This document shows positions 7,491 to 17,293 of a stretch of DNA of 64,000 nucleotides, one piece after another. This DNA is from Chitinophaga niabensis (GTDB lineage Bacteria; Bacteroidota; Bacteroidia; Chitinophagales; Chitinophagaceae), in assembly GCF_039545795.1 (NCBI RefSeq), contig NZ_CP154260.1:1307001-1371000 (forward strand), in the 5' to 3' direction. Every line of letters begins with the position of its first letter. The first letter of the stretch is position 1. A program made the translations under genes and the position numbers. Below the pieces are notes generated by a model. It was not told where the DNA came from. It ran no database searches and saw nothing but the letters and a program-made list of their open reading frames with translations.

Positions 7491-10211
7491 TTATTTCGTT
7501 TGATACAGTTGATTGAACAATAACTTAAATGTGCCGTGTGATTGCGCGCGGAAAGTGATCTCAGGACCAAATACGTACAGTTTTCCTTTTCCTACGGGTG
7601 CTACAAAAGCAGCTACGCCATCCTTCAGGTATTTTTGACCCCAGGCCCATCCGCTGTGTAAGGGTGTTTCTGAAGAGAACCACATCAGCTTTTGCAGGTT
7701 TGTGCTGTCTGTAAATTTAAATACAGGACTGCGATCGAAATACACATCGTTCTTTGCAGGCATACCATAGTTGGCCGGGGCTGTTGTGTCCAGGTCTGCT
7801 ATCAGCAGGCTGCCGGGGATGTAGTATTTAGTGTTGGCCAAAGGGCGCCCTTTCTCTGTTAGTGCATTGGTTACCGGAAGTTTCAGATGATAAACGAGAT
7901 TGGTGCTGGATCCGATGGTAACGATCTGACCACCTTCTTCCAGGAATTTTTTCAATTGCGGGATAGAAGTATCTGCATTGATGCGGCCCAACCAGGGGCG
8001 GTATTCAGCAGGGATGTCTGCTGCTTTGGGTTGTGCGCCGCCTCTTCCTCTCGCTGCACCTGCTCTTGGTTTTCCTGTATCGGGGATTGCGCCAGAAGTG
8101 AAAATGATCATGTCGAATTTCTTACGCAATTCACCGGAATCTATTGTTTTAGGATAGATCATTTCATAAGAGAAATTGAACTGTTCAAACAACCATCTCG
8201 TCCAGCCGGCAGGCATAGAGCCGCCATAGTTATCGCAGATGGCAATGCGCATGGAAGATATGGGGCTGAGGCCATCTGGTTTTTGGGCAAGGTTGCTCAC
8301 TACTATATTGTTTTGTTGTAAGATGGATTGCGCTTTGGCAGATGCGGGAACATAAAAAGCTCCTGCGGCAGTGGTTACACGGAATACTTTTAAACCGGCT
8401 TTCAGCAGGTCATTTACCGCCAGGAATGCATTATTGATCTTTGGGCTGATGAGGTAACCTGCTTTTGCTGCCACGATAGTTTGTTGAGGTGGTGTTTCGA
8501 TCTGACCATAAGGCAACTGTACAAACGGGCCGTTAAAGTTATCCAACAGGCGGTCAAACTGAACGCCCATCTGAAAGGCGAGTGTCCATCCCGCTGCATC
8601 GTAAGGGCGGATGGGAGGGCCTCCTGCATAAGCAAAATCATTCGGATGGTCCTGTGGTTCAAACATATCGATCACGTGTGGGCGGAAAGCCTGTGCGGTT
8701 TTCACTATGTAAGAGCCTGCAGGATAATTTTTCCCGCCAATGATAAAGGCAGCGGTGGCTTTATGTATGGTAATTCCTGAGCGGCTGAGTGCATTGATAA
8801 ATTTCACTGCCGTTGGAAAATCTGCCTGGTCCGCCGGGATCACATAACCACGGGCATCGCGGTATAAAGGATTCTTAAGTACAGCATCAAAGAATTTAGT
8901 GCTGGTGGTATCTTCCCGTCCAAAAGAGAATTCACTTTCACCTCCTTCACCGGTCGCTGATTCTGTTTTGCTGCTGTCTGCCGCCTTGTTGGAGGCTTTG
9001 ATCATATCCGCATATTTAGGATAGAAGGTCCAGTTATCTTTGCTGCCACGTTCTATTCCGTTCTTACCCATCTTATAAATGTTATACAACAGGCTGCTGC
9101 GATAACGGGCTGCATAGTCCAGTACGGCATAGTTGAGGGATATGCAATAATCGATGGACTGACGGAAATGCCATACCTGTGGAACAACCGGGTTAGGAGT
9201 GGAGCCTTTGGGGATCAGTCTTTCCGGTACCAGCGGAACATTTTCCGGGGTAGGGCCGCCAATGATCTCCGTTAGAATGCCCACCATATTATGAAAGTAG
9301 GGCGTTGTACGTAATCCGCCATTCCACCAGGTAGAGAACTGGGAGCCTTCCCGTTCTGTATAACCGGGTTTGCCTTCCACGTTCAGCCTGTTATTCATGG
9401 CGGCACCTACTGCATCCGTAGTGGTCATGATCAGGGGATCAAACACATAGTTGAAAGGGTCACGATAGGGAGGGCCTGCCAGAACGGAACCTGCGGGGCC
9501 ACGCTGATGGTGGTTGTACATGATCTGAGGGATCCACTCTACAAATAACTGCCGGCTGATGTTCCGGCTCTCTTTCATATTCATCATATAAAAATCCCGG
9601 TTGTTATCATGGCCCACGTATTTGTTATACACCTTCGGGATGTTCAGTGCACGTTTCTTTACATCATTTTCCCGCATGTACCAGTTGGATACAATCTCCT
9701 GCCCGTCAGGGTTAGCATGTGCCATCAGGATGATCACGTTCTTCAGGATGTCTTTTGTTTCCTGGTCGTTGCGGCTTACCAGCTGATACATGCTTTCGAT
9801 CAGCTGATGGGTGCCTACTACTTCTGTTGCATGCAGGCCGCCATCTATCCATACCACTGCTTTCCCTTCGGCAGCGAGGTTGCGTGCATCCTCATCCGTT
9901 AATCCTTCCGCATGTGCCAGCTTTTGAGAGATCTCCCTGTAGCGCTCCAGTTTGGAAAGGTTCTCCGGGTCTGAAATGATCAGCATATACTGATGCCTTC
10001 CTTCTTCGGTTAAACCAATGTCTACCAGTTTGGTACGGCCGGAAGCAGCGAGTTTTTTAAAGTATGCTTCTGTTTGTGTGTAGGTGGCTAGTTTGTAATC
10101 GTCCCCGATATTAAACCCGAAGTGCTCTTTGGGAGAGGGAACGGTTTGTGCCCAGGCTATTGTTACCATGAGTAACAACAGGATCAACATGCGATAGAAT
10201 TTATACATCAT
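7491..10211 (-). CDS. Secreted M14-family zinc carboxypeptidase-like peptidase (copy 1)
   Basis: Paralogue of the next gene, 906 residues, with a signal peptide (MMYKFYRMLILLLLMVTIAWAQ) and near-identical blocks from residue 24 on (VPSPKEHFGFNIGDDY). The zinc motif GLHATE (H127, E130), the HANPDGQE block, NHHQRGP and the catalytic ILTEIIG are all intact, so both copies should be active. The C-terminal glutamine-amidotransferase-like part is also kept (ICDNYGGSMPAGW). The copies differ mainly in the region before KNP.YRDARGY, where this one carries a Ser/Glu-rich insert (SKTESATGEGGESE), and near residue 710, where it has an Arg/Gly/Ala-rich run. Eighteen bases separate it from the lipoprotein gene upstream; it belongs to the same operon as SusC and SusD. 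Confidence 0.92.
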   Translation of the reverse strand: MMYKFYRMLILLLLMVTIAWAQTVPSPKEHFGFNIGDDYKLATYTQTEAYFKKLAASGRTKLVDIGLTEEGRHQYMLIISDPENLSKLERYREISQKLAHAEGLTDEDARNLAAEGKAVVWIDGGLHATEVVGTHQLIESMYQLVSRNDQETKDILKNVIILMAHANPDGQEIVSNWYMRENDVKKRALNIPKVYNKYVGHDNNRDFYMMNMKESRNISRQLFVEWIPQIMYNHHQRGPAGSVLAGPPYRDPFNYVFDPLIMTTTDAVGAAMNNRLNVEGKPGYTEREGSQFSTWWNGGLRTTPYFHNMVGILTEIIGGPTPENVPLVPERLIPKGSTPNPVVPQVWHFRQSIDYCISLNYAVLDYAARYRSSLLYNIYKMGKNGIERGSKDNWTFYPKYADMIKASNKAADSSKTESATGEGGESEFSFGREDTTSTKFFDAVLKNPLYRDARGYVIPADQADFPTAVKFINALSRSGITIHKATAAFIIGGKNYPAGSYIVKTAQAFRPHVIDMFEPQDHPNDFAYAGGPPIRPYDAAGWTLAFQMGVQFDRLLDNFNGPFVQLPYGQIETPPQQTIVAAKAGYLISPKINNAFLAVNDLLKAGLKVFRVTTAAGAFYVPASAKAQSILQQNNIVVSNLAQKPDGLSPISSMRIAICDNYGGSMPAGWTRWLFEQFNFSYEMIYPKTIDSGELRKKFDMIIFTSGAIPDTGKPRAGAARGRGGAQPKAADIPAEYRPWLGRINADTSIPQLKKFLEEGGQIVTIGSSTNLVYHLKLPVTNALTEKGRPLANTKYYIPGSLLIADLDTTAPANYGMPAKNDVYFDRSPVFKFTDSTNLQKLMWFSSETPLHSGWAWGQKYLKDGVAAFVAPVGKGKLYVFGPEITFRAQSHGTFKLLFNQLYQTK

Positions 10212-10229
10212 AAGAATTTATTGTATTTT

Positions 10230-10853
10230 TTAAGCTCTCTTAAACCTGGCGCCTGTGCGGCAATCACCAGGTTCTCCACGGGCTTCATCGGCTATGTTAT
10301 TGAAAAAGGTTACTATCCTGCGGCCATCCTTCAGGTTGAGGATGAATTTAAAAAGAAAATAGTCATTTATTGCCACATTCGCCAGGTTTACATGGGTAAT
10401 GGCGGCCAGCTGTGCTGCAGTAAAGGAATAGCTTTTCGGGAAGCTGGTCACTGTTTCATGCAGTATATCGCCTGCTCCTACAATGCTGGGTAAAGGGAAT
10501 TGCGCAATGTTAGGATACAGGTTGCCAGGGTAAGAGATCACCAGGGGATAGGCCGGTACGCTGGCTTCCGCTTTATTGAAGCTGGCATAGACTTCTATAG
10601 AGCTCACTTCTTCTCTGCCAAAACCTTCCCAGTTCAGTTCAAATGCAAATTGTTCATTCGCCAGGTTGGGATCATTGAGATTAAAGAACACCACCTTTGC
10701 ATTCTGAAAAGTAGGGAGGGCAGATTTAGTTGTATCGATCTTTACGGTGGGCACTGCGGTGTATTGATAGTTCTCCCATTCATAATGTGCTTTCTTACAG
10801 GAGCATATCATTACGATCATAATAGTGGCCAGGCATATTATTGGTTTCATCAT
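10230..10853 (-). CDS. Surface lipoprotein following SusD (function unknown)
   Basis: Protein of 207 residues with a lipoprotein signal (MMKPIICLATIMIVMICSC, lipidated Cys near residue 19). The start was placed at the double ATG because the longer frame has a hydrophilic leader and overlaps the SusD gene. The mature part has beta-rich sequence (FAFELNWEGFGREEVSSIEVYASF) similar in style to the small surface proteins that follow SusD in many loci and occupy the SusE place. It lies 10 bases after SusD and 18 bases before the first M14 peptidase, so it probably acts with them at the cell surface, perhaps in substrate binding. I do not recognise a named family. Confidence 0.8.
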   Translation of the reverse strand: MMKPIICLATIMIVMICSCKKAHYEWENYQYTAVPTVKIDTTKSALPTFQNAKVVFFNLNDPNLANEQFAFELNWEGFGREEVSSIEVYASFNKAEASVPAYPLVISYPGNLYPNIAQFPLPSIVGAGDILHETVTSFPKSYSFTAAQLAAITHVNLANVAINDYFLFKFILNLKDGRRIVTFFNNIADEARGEPGDCRTGARFKRA

Positions 10854-10863
10854 GATGTTGTTT

Positions 10864-12465
10864 TTATTTGTCCCAGAATACAGGTGTGGTTTGCTGTGCC
10901 AGTTGCAGCTGGCCGGGTTCTGCACCTAAATTGGTGTTAGCCGTTAGTTCTGCTTCAGAATAGTAGAGGCGCAGGGGGAAAGTATTCAGTGGTGATAGTG
11001 GTGCACGCAGAACAGGCAGGCCCGTGCGGCGGTAATCTGAATAGGTTTCCATGCCGTTACCATATTGTGCAATATATTTCTGCGTCATCACCAGGTTGAG
11101 CTTGCCGGCATTATCTGCTGCATCGTATTGTGCTACCAGCCGTGCAGCAAAAGCATCGATCACTGTTTGTGCCAGTGCATTACCTCCGTTAGCAGCTGCA
11201 TAGGTGCTCATGCTGCTCAGATGTGCTATAATACCATCCCTGAAACTTGTTCTTGCATCATCCCCTGTGGCCAGTGTTAAGGCTGCTTCCGCGCGAATGA
11301 ACTTTACCATGGCGTAGGTGATCATAGGCATAATACCTGCTCCTGTACCATCTGTTACCGCCAGTACTTTAGCTGTACCTGTAGCACCTGCATTGGTAAG
11401 ATAAAGATTAGCAGGAGGCAGGTTGTTGATAGCTGCATTATCAAAGCGGCCGCCGGCAGGATAGATGCCAAAGGAAGACCGGCGGCTCTGGTCTGCAGGG
11501 GAGGCTGTGCCATCACCCGGATTACGTCCGTAATAACCATTGCTGTTGTTAGAGTTGTTCAAACCGGCAGTGGTGTTTTGCCGTGAGATATAATAACGCA
11601 AACGGGGATCATCGTTATTGAACAACAGGTCTATCAGTGACTGGCTCATGTAGAAACTCTTGCCGCCCTGGTATTCCGAACGATGCCATGGATGCCGGTT
11701 GTTGGGATTCTGTACCGTGCCGAACTTAAAGGTGAAATCCGAGGCATTGGAACTGATCAGTTTGGAAGGGTCTGTCAGCAATGCTTTGATAGCATTGGCA
11801 GAACGTGCAGGATCCACAAGCCGGATGCCGTTATAGAGTTTTAGCTGTAAAGATTTTCCCATGCTGATCCAGGCTGCCTTACTGCCGCCATAAATGGGGT
11901 CGGCTACCGCGGGTACCAGTGAAGTGCCGGCAACACTGTTCAGGTTTGCCAATGCAGAATCTATGAGCACCAGGCATTTTTCGTAAATGTCTGCACCTTT
12001 TAAGAACGTTGGGCTCACATTCACCGGGCCTTCTTCTGTTCCTTCAGAATAAGGGATATCTCCCCACATATCTACCATCAGGGTAACGAGGTAAGCCTTC
12101 TCCAATCGTGCAATGCCTACATATCCCCATTGGTCCTGTGCAGCACCACTGGTGATAATGGATTGCAGGTCGTTTAAGGTTTGGGTGTAAAAGCCAGTCC
12201 AGGGATCATCAAAGCTGGTGCCCTGTTGCTGGTAACGGCTCAGTCCATTGGTGAAAATGGTATGCTGCACAAAAGTGGCAGTACCACTGTTCAGTGCATA
12301 CATATTTCCTACCAGCGATATTTCCGTAGAAGGCAACAGTAAAGATAACTGGGCCGTAGTAGGGTTATTCGGATCAGAATTGATATCCACAAATTTACTG
12401 CAACCACCTGCTGCGGACAGGAGCGCGGCGATACCAATTACCTGTGTTATATGTTTTAGTTTCAT
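10864..12465 (-). CDS. SusD/RagB-family lipoprotein (SusD-like_2 type)
   Basis: Outer-membrane nutrient-binding lipoprotein of 533 residues that caps the SusC barrel. The signal ends at GGCSKF (Cys22). The N-terminal block FVDINSDPNNPTTAQLSLLLPS and the TPR-like helices (ARLEKAYLVTLMVDMWGDIPYSEG) are typical of the SusD-like_2 branch often found beside peptide-linked loci. The start was chosen at the ATG that overlaps the SusC stop by one base (TGATG), which implies translational coupling; an in-frame ATG 12 bases earlier lies within SusC. With the M14 peptidases downstream, the cargo is more likely a peptide than a glycan, but this is inference. Confidence 0.95.
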   Translation of the reverse strand: MKLKHITQVIGIAALLSAAGGCSKFVDINSDPNNPTTAQLSLLLPSTEISLVGNMYALNSGTATFVQHTIFTNGLSRYQQQGTSFDDPWTGFYTQTLNDLQSIITSGAAQDQWGYVGIARLEKAYLVTLMVDMWGDIPYSEGTEEGPVNVSPTFLKGADIYEKCLVLIDSALANLNSVAGTSLVPAVADPIYGGSKAAWISMGKSLQLKLYNGIRLVDPARSANAIKALLTDPSKLISSNASDFTFKFGTVQNPNNRHPWHRSEYQGGKSFYMSQSLIDLLFNNDDPRLRYYISRQNTTAGLNNSNNSNGYYGRNPGDGTASPADQSRRSSFGIYPAGGRFDNAAINNLPPANLYLTNAGATGTAKVLAVTDGTGAGIMPMITYAMVKFIRAEAALTLATGDDARTSFRDGIIAHLSSMSTYAAANGGNALAQTVIDAFAARLVAQYDAADNAGKLNLVMTQKYIAQYGNGMETYSDYRRTGLPVLRAPLSPLNTFPLRLYYSEAELTANTNLGAEPGQLQLAQQTTPVFWDK

Positions 12466-15400
12466 CAGAAAGAACATTTTAAGTTAAACCCGAAACGTTT
12501 TGTAGTAGGTACACCCAGGTTATCATATCCCTGGGAGTTACCGGCGCCCAGTGTACTTACTTCAGGATCGAAGTTGGTATACTTCGGGAAGCCGGGTGCT
12601 TTGTACCAGAGGTTCCTGCCGGAAAGGGAAAGGGAGATGGAGCCGAAAGGAGTTCTGCCCAGCATGGATTTGGGCAGATCATAGGAGAGCCCTATTTCAC
12701 GAAGACGGAAAACGGTGGCATCAAACACAGAACCTTCATTCACACCACCAGGCCCCATGCCTCCGCTGAAGAAATGATCTTCATAGGAGATGGCTACATT
12801 GTTAGGGATCTTCTTGCCACTTTGATCGCGCAGGGCGGTTTGGGTATTGATGTCTCCCAATACACCAGGTGCTACGATCTGGAACTCGCGGTTTTCTGTA
12901 TCCCTTGTTACACCCCGGGACATCATATTGCCCACCGTGGAAGAGAATAAGTTGCCACCTTGTTTCCAGTCGAATAAAACGTTGAGGCCAAAATTCCTGA
13001 AGTGAAAAGTGTTGGTAATGCCCATCATGAAATCAGGGTTCGGATTTCCGATGGGTAGCAAGGTGCCTGATACCAATGGTTTGCCGGTATTAGGGTCTAT
13101 CAGGATGTTCCCTTCATCATCCCGTGCATACCCCGTACCCTGTATCTGTCCGTATGGCTGCCCCACAATGTGTACGCTGCTGGTACCACTTGCGCCGCCA
13201 TAACTGAAGCGGTCATAACCTCCCAGGTCCTGGATGATATTGCGGTTGCGTGTAAAGTTGGCATTGATGTTCCAGTTAAGGCCGTTGTTGGATTGTAAGG
13301 CTGCGATGGTGAGGCCTATTTCCACTCCTTTGTTCGTGGCTTCCCCCAGGTTGAGGATCTGGGAGGTGTAACCGGAAGAGGGAGCAGCGGTTACTTCAAA
13401 GATCTGCGAAGTGCTTTTCTTATTGTAATAAGTGAAATCTATTCCAATACGGCTATTAAAGAAACGTAACTCTGTACCTAACTCCAGTTCCGTGATGAAT
13501 TCAGGTTTCAGGTTGGCATTGGTGAGCACGTCTGTTTTTGTTACAACATTATAAGAGCCATTGCTGCCGGTGAAAGGTAAGCCTACATTCCCGGGAGTAT
13601 TTGGTGCGCCCAGTGAAGGATTGATCTGGTAAAAAGCAGCTGTCTGATAAGGAGACGCTTCATTACCTACCCTGGTATAACCCGCTCTGATCTTACCAAA
13701 ACTCAGGATGCGGTCGGATAACTGAAAGGCATCTGTAAATACAAATGAACCATTCACGCCACCGTAAAAGTAACTGCGGTTATTTTTGGGCAGGGTAGAG
13801 GATACATCATTCCGCCCTACAAAGTTGAGGGAGGCAAAGTTCTTATAGTCGAAAGTGATATCTGTAAAGAAAGCAAAGTAACGCTGCTTCAGGAGGTTCC
13901 TGTTATTGTTGAGCTGAATGGGCGTAATGGAACTGGTGTTATGAATGTCCACCAGGTCTGCTACAATGATATTATCACCATAGAAGGCTTTACGGTCCGT
14001 TAACCGTTGGTTCACGTTGTTGCCTATGATGGCCCGCAGGGAAAGGTCCGGTTTCAGTTTAGTGGTCACCGTTGCCAATAGCGTATTGTCCAGCTCCTGG
14101 CGATAGATGTTGTCTGTAGTGATACTGCCATTGGGGTAGGATGCGGATCCTTTGCCCCGCACGTTCGTACGGCGGTCTGTATAAGAATTGAAGCCGATGG
14201 TGTTCTGAATATTCAGCCAGGGAGTGGGATCAAAACCAAGGATCAGGTTACCATAATAACGGTCCACCGCACTGGTGGAGGGGCTGTGTTTTACAGACCA
14301 GTAAGGATTGTCCACACCGGTATAGTCATACACGTTACTACCGTCCTTTGGATTTTCGTATGGATAGTTGGTAAGGTCGAAGCTGGTGGGAACATACATC
14401 AGGGCAGACATGATAGATCCTGTGGTGCCGCCAATAGGAGGGGTGGTTTGCCGGGTTGTTACATAATTGATGGAACCGCTGGCATAGAATTTATTCTCCA
14501 GTTTGATATTACCACCTACGTTCACAGAAGTGCGGTTAATCTCGTTGGAGGGCACTACGCCGTTATTCATGGTATGTGAGAAACCTGCGTTGAAGTTCCC
14601 TTTTTCACTGCCGGAAGAGATGGTGATCGCATTCTCATATACATTCCCTGTTCTGAAGAAGTTCTTTACATTCTGGCCTGCATATGATCTGTAGGGTACC
14701 TGTATGGGCGTTACGCCATCTTCCTCATAGAATTGCGGGAATATATCTGAACCAAAGGTCCGTGTCAACTGATGTGGAACAGTGGTGCGGGTAGGGAGCA
14801 GGCTGTTTACACCTGGGAAAGGTTGCCCCCATGAAGCGTATACACCATGGCGGTAATCGTTATTGGTACCCTGTCCGTATTTTGTTTGATATTCAGGCAG
14901 CCCTGCTACATTTTCAAAAGCATAAGAGGTGCTGTAAGTGATCTCTGTTCCTTTGCGGCTCATTTTTTTGCCAGCCTTTGTAGTGATGATGATGGCACCG
15001 TTGGCAGCACGGGAACCATATAATGCTGCGGCAGCAGCACCTTTCAGTACTGTCATGCTCTGGATATTATTAGGGTCCAGGTCAAACGCGCGGTTGGTAA
15101 CACCTACACCACCTACTGTGGTAGCACCTACGTTTGCAAAACTTGAGTTGTCGAAAGGAACCCCATCCACCACAAATAAAGGCTGGTTATTGCCATTCAG
15201 AGAAGAGTTGCCACGAATAGTTATATTGGTGGCGCCTCCTGCCACACCCCCTGCCGATTGAATATTCACGCCTGCTACTTTTCCGGTGAGCGCCCTTACA
15301 GGATCAGGTTCCGATTTCTGTGCCAGTTTATCTGATGTAACGGTAGATACAGAATAGCCCAGGCTGTTCTTCTGGCGGGCAATACCAGCCGCTGTCACAA

Positions 15401-16046
15401 CAATATCCTGCAATTGTTTTACAGCTATTTTTAAATGGATAGTGCGGGCATTGGAGGCGTTGATCTCCAGCGGTTGATAACCGATAGCAGTTACTACCAG
15501 CGTGGCACCCTGTTTTACTTTTAAAGAGAATGCACCATCCGCACCGGATGTGGCGCCATTGCCGGTTCCTTTTTCCAGGATGGTGGCGCCGGGAAATGGA
15601 TCATTTGTTTCACTCAGTACTTTCCCTTTGATCAGTGAATCTGCCACCGGGCGTATGGCAGACATTTCAGGAGGAGGGCTTGTTTCATTTTCTTTCAGGA
15701 TAATAAAACGATCGCTTACTTCAAAATCAATTTCAGTACGATTGAATAACCTGTTCAATACTTTACCCAACTCTTCCTGGCGTGCACTGGCCGTTACTTT
15801 TTGGTCTAATGCAATGTGGCTGGAACTGTACACGAATTTTACATCCGCTTTATTCCCGATCTGATGCAGTACGTTCTTTAAACTCATGTCATCCACCTGT
15901 ATAGAGATCCTTTTATTAAGGATGCTCTGTGAATAACCTGTCTGAGGATAAGCCATCCCGAAGAGGAAGATCACCGCTATAAGGTGCATGGACGCTGTTC
16001 GCATGGATTTGGAGAGGAGGGCCTTAGCGCTTACATTTGTAGACAT
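12465..16046 (-). CDS. SusC/RagA-family TonB-dependent receptor with STN domain
   Basis: Complete outer-membrane importer of 1193 residues. After a signal peptide (cleavage near GYSQ), the STN domain runs about residues 45-120 (ISIQVDDMSLKNVLHQIG), a carboxypeptidase-like domain about 140-215 (PFPGATILEKGTGNGATSG), and the plug about 215-370 (VTGIARQ-type linker, VRALTGKVAGVNIQ, MTVLKGAAAAALYGSRAANG). The rest is barrel, ending at the aromatic residue of NLKCSF. The STN domain matches the FecR/ECF pair encoded upstream on the same strand. It is coupled to SusD by a one-base overlap. It probably imports oligopeptides released by the exported M14 enzymes. Confidence 0.96.
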   Translation of the reverse strand: MSTNVSAKALLSKSMRTASMHLIAVIFLFGMAYPQTGYSQSILNKRISIQVDDMSLKNVLHQIGNKADVKFVYSSSHIALDQKVTASARQEELGKVLNRLFNRTEIDFEVSDRFIILKENETSPPPEMSAIRPVADSLIKGKVLSETNDPFPGATILEKGTGNGATSGADGAFSLKVKQGATLVVTAIGYQPLEINASNARTIHLKIAVKQLQDIVVTAAGIARQKNSLGYSVSTVTSDKLAQKSEPDPVRALTGKVAGVNIQSAGGVAGGATNITIRGNSSLNGNNQPLFVVDGVPFDNSSFANVGATTVGGVGVTNRAFDLDPNNIQSMTVLKGAAAAALYGSRAANGAIIITTKAGKKMSRKGTEITYSTSYAFENVAGLPEYQTKYGQGTNNDYRHGVYASWGQPFPGVNSLLPTRTTVPHQLTRTFGSDIFPQFYEEDGVTPIQVPYRSYAGQNVKNFFRTGNVYENAITISSGSEKGNFNAGFSHTMNNGVVPSNEINRTSVNVGGNIKLENKFYASGSINYVTTRQTTPPIGGTTGSIMSALMYVPTSFDLTNYPYENPKDGSNVYDYTGVDNPYWSVKHSPSTSAVDRYYGNLILGFDPTPWLNIQNTIGFNSYTDRRTNVRGKGSASYPNGSITTDNIYRQELDNTLLATVTTKLKPDLSLRAIIGNNVNQRLTDRKAFYGDNIIVADLVDIHNTSSITPIQLNNNRNLLKQRYFAFFTDITFDYKNFASLNFVGRNDVSSTLPKNNRSYFYGGVNGSFVFTDAFQLSDRILSFGKIRAGYTRVGNEASPYQTAAFYQINPSLGAPNTPGNVGLPFTGSNGSYNVVTKTDVLTNANLKPEFITELELGTELRFFNSRIGIDFTYYNKKSTSQIFEVTAAPSSGYTSQILNLGEATNKGVEIGLTIAALQSNNGLNWNINANFTRNRNIIQDLGGYDRFSYGGASGTSSVHIVGQPYGQIQGTGYARDDEGNILIDPNTGKPLVSGTLLPIGNPNPDFMMGITNTFHFRNFGLNVLFDWKQGGNLFSSTVGNMMSRGVTRDTENREFQIVAPGVLGDINTQTALRDQSGKKIPNNVAISYEDHFFSGGMGPGGVNEGSVFDATVFRLREIGLSYDLPKSMLGRTPFGSISLSLSGRNLWYKAPGFPKYTNFDPEVSTLGAGNSQGYDNLGVPTTKRFGFNLKCSF

Positions 16047-16065
16047 AGTCCGGATTTCTTGTTAG

Positions 16066-16175
16066 TAGATTTGGTTGAACGACACAAGGAATTCCCTTAC
16101 CGCACGCACATGCGGTGAATAAGAGGGCTGTCATTTTGTAGCGGGAGGGATGTCAGCCCTCCTGCTTTCCTTTTT
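16066..16175 (+). ncRNA. Candidate cis-antisense RNA opposite the second SusC leader
   Basis: An exact plus-strand -7 box, TAGATTTG, lies at 16066-16073, 20 bases upstream of the SusC start codon of the opposite strand. A terminator follows at 16141-16175. A start near 16080 would give an RNA of about 95 bases, the same size and position as the candidate at 2619-2726. A TTTG lies at 16036-16039, but its 26-base spacing is longer than usual. The RNA is predicted, not shown. Confidence 0.4.
16141..16175 (+). terminator. Intrinsic terminator facing against the FecR-SusC operon
   Basis: A 9-bp stem (GCGGGAGGG with CCCTCCTGC, one G-U pair) and a 7-base loop are followed by TTTCCTTTTT on the plus strand. 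A longer alternative hairpin (16123-16134 with 16150-16161) overlaps it. Both neighbouring genes run on the minus strand, where no T run follows the stem. Confidence 0.65.
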
Positions 16176-16231
16176 AATCAGTGCTTACTTTAGTCATAGG
16201 CTTTTCCTTTTCAGTTTGATTTTGGTTGTTG

Positions 16232-17209
16232 TTAGTTGTGTTTTCTTTGTTGTTGCAGGGAGATCGTTCTTCCCTCTATTACTACTTCCAGGTTAAGTGC
16301 CTGCCCGATCATCTTCATGGTGTTGTCTAATGATTGATCAGTAAGATCGGCAGTTATCAGATGATGATTGATGGTAGTGTCTTTCAGCAGGATCCGTACA
16401 TCGAATTTGTTTTCTATGCGTTTTATTACATCCGGCATATGTGCATCGTTGAAAGCCATATTATACTCTGTGCCGCGTGTAAGCTCATGTAAAGGTGTTG
16501 TTGTTTTGCTGTCTTTGGCAATTGTTTCAGATGATACAGCATAAACGGCTTTTTCATTTGGATATAACAGTATGCGGCCTGCTTTTTCCGTTGATAAAGA
16601 GATCTTGCCTGTTAGTACAGTTACTTCTGTTTGCCGGCCATTGCTCCTGATATTAAAACTGGTACCTAATACCTGTGTGGTCAGCGGGCCGCAATGGATA
16701 TAAAAAGGATGTTCTGCATCTTTCGCTACTTCAAACAATGCTTCCCCTTCCAGCGTTACAACGCGGCTGCCTTTACCAAAGGTAACAGGGTAGATCAGTT
16801 TGCTGTTATCCTTCAGCCATACGATAGAACCATCGGAAAGGATCAGCTTCCTGATCTTACCGCTGGTGCTCGATAGATCTGTGAGGCGATGCGGCGCCAC
16901 CATGTTGAGTAAACTGTTCCTGTACAGCGTGCCGGCTATGATAAAGAGTGCAACAGCAGCAGCTATCTTTAATCGTTTTACCGTGAATATTTTTCTCACC
17001 GGAGCAGGTTGTTCTGCTGCCTGGATGCGGCTTAATAATCGATCGTAACCTCCCTGCTGTGCTTCTTTCCGTTCCTCTTCCGGCAGGGTCTCAAATGCCT
17101 GCTCATCCGCCATTCTTTCCAGTAACTGTTCTACCTGTTTTGCTTCCTGGGCGGAAAGAAGACCTTTCAGGTATTTATCGATCAGTTCTTTTATTGCATT
17201 ATTCTCCAT
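16232..17209 (-). CDS. FecR-family anti-sigma factor
   Basis: Anti-sigma regulator of 325 residues. The cytoplasmic N-terminal part (residues 1-78) begins with ELIDKYLKGLLSAQEAKQVE, a typical sigma-binding helix; one membrane helix lies near 80-96 (IAAAVALFIIAGTLY). The FecR domain follows (LILSDGSIVWLKDNSKLIYP, GEALFEVAKDAEHPF) and then a DUF4974-like C-terminal domain (HMPDVIKRIENKFDVRILL). It is the shortest of the four FecR proteins here. It lies 84 bases after its sigma factor and 185 bases before SusC; that gap holds the antisense-facing terminator. It should couple the periplasmic state of the SusC at 12465-16046 to sigma factor activity. Confidence 0.95.
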   Translation of the reverse strand: MENNAIKELIDKYLKGLLSAQEAKQVEQLLERMADEQAFETLPEEERKEAQQGGYDRLLSRIQAAEQPAPVRKIFTVKRLKIAAAVALFIIAGTLYRNSLLNMVAPHRLTDLSSTSGKIRKLILSDGSIVWLKDNSKLIYPVTFGKGSRVVTLEGEALFEVAKDAEHPFYIHCGPLTTQVLGTSFNIRSNGRQTEVTVLTGKISLSTEKAGRILLYPNEKAVYAVSSETIAKDSKTTTPLHELTRGTEYNMAFNDAHMPDVIKRIENKFDVRILLKDTTINHHLITADLTDQSLDNTMKMIGQALNLEVVIEGRTISLQQQRKHN

Positions 17210-17293
17210 AATTGCTACGTGGTGATGATGTTCTTATAAGTAAGTAAACTGAAAAGGAGAGAACACCTACTCCGGGCATAAATTTTTTTCTTA

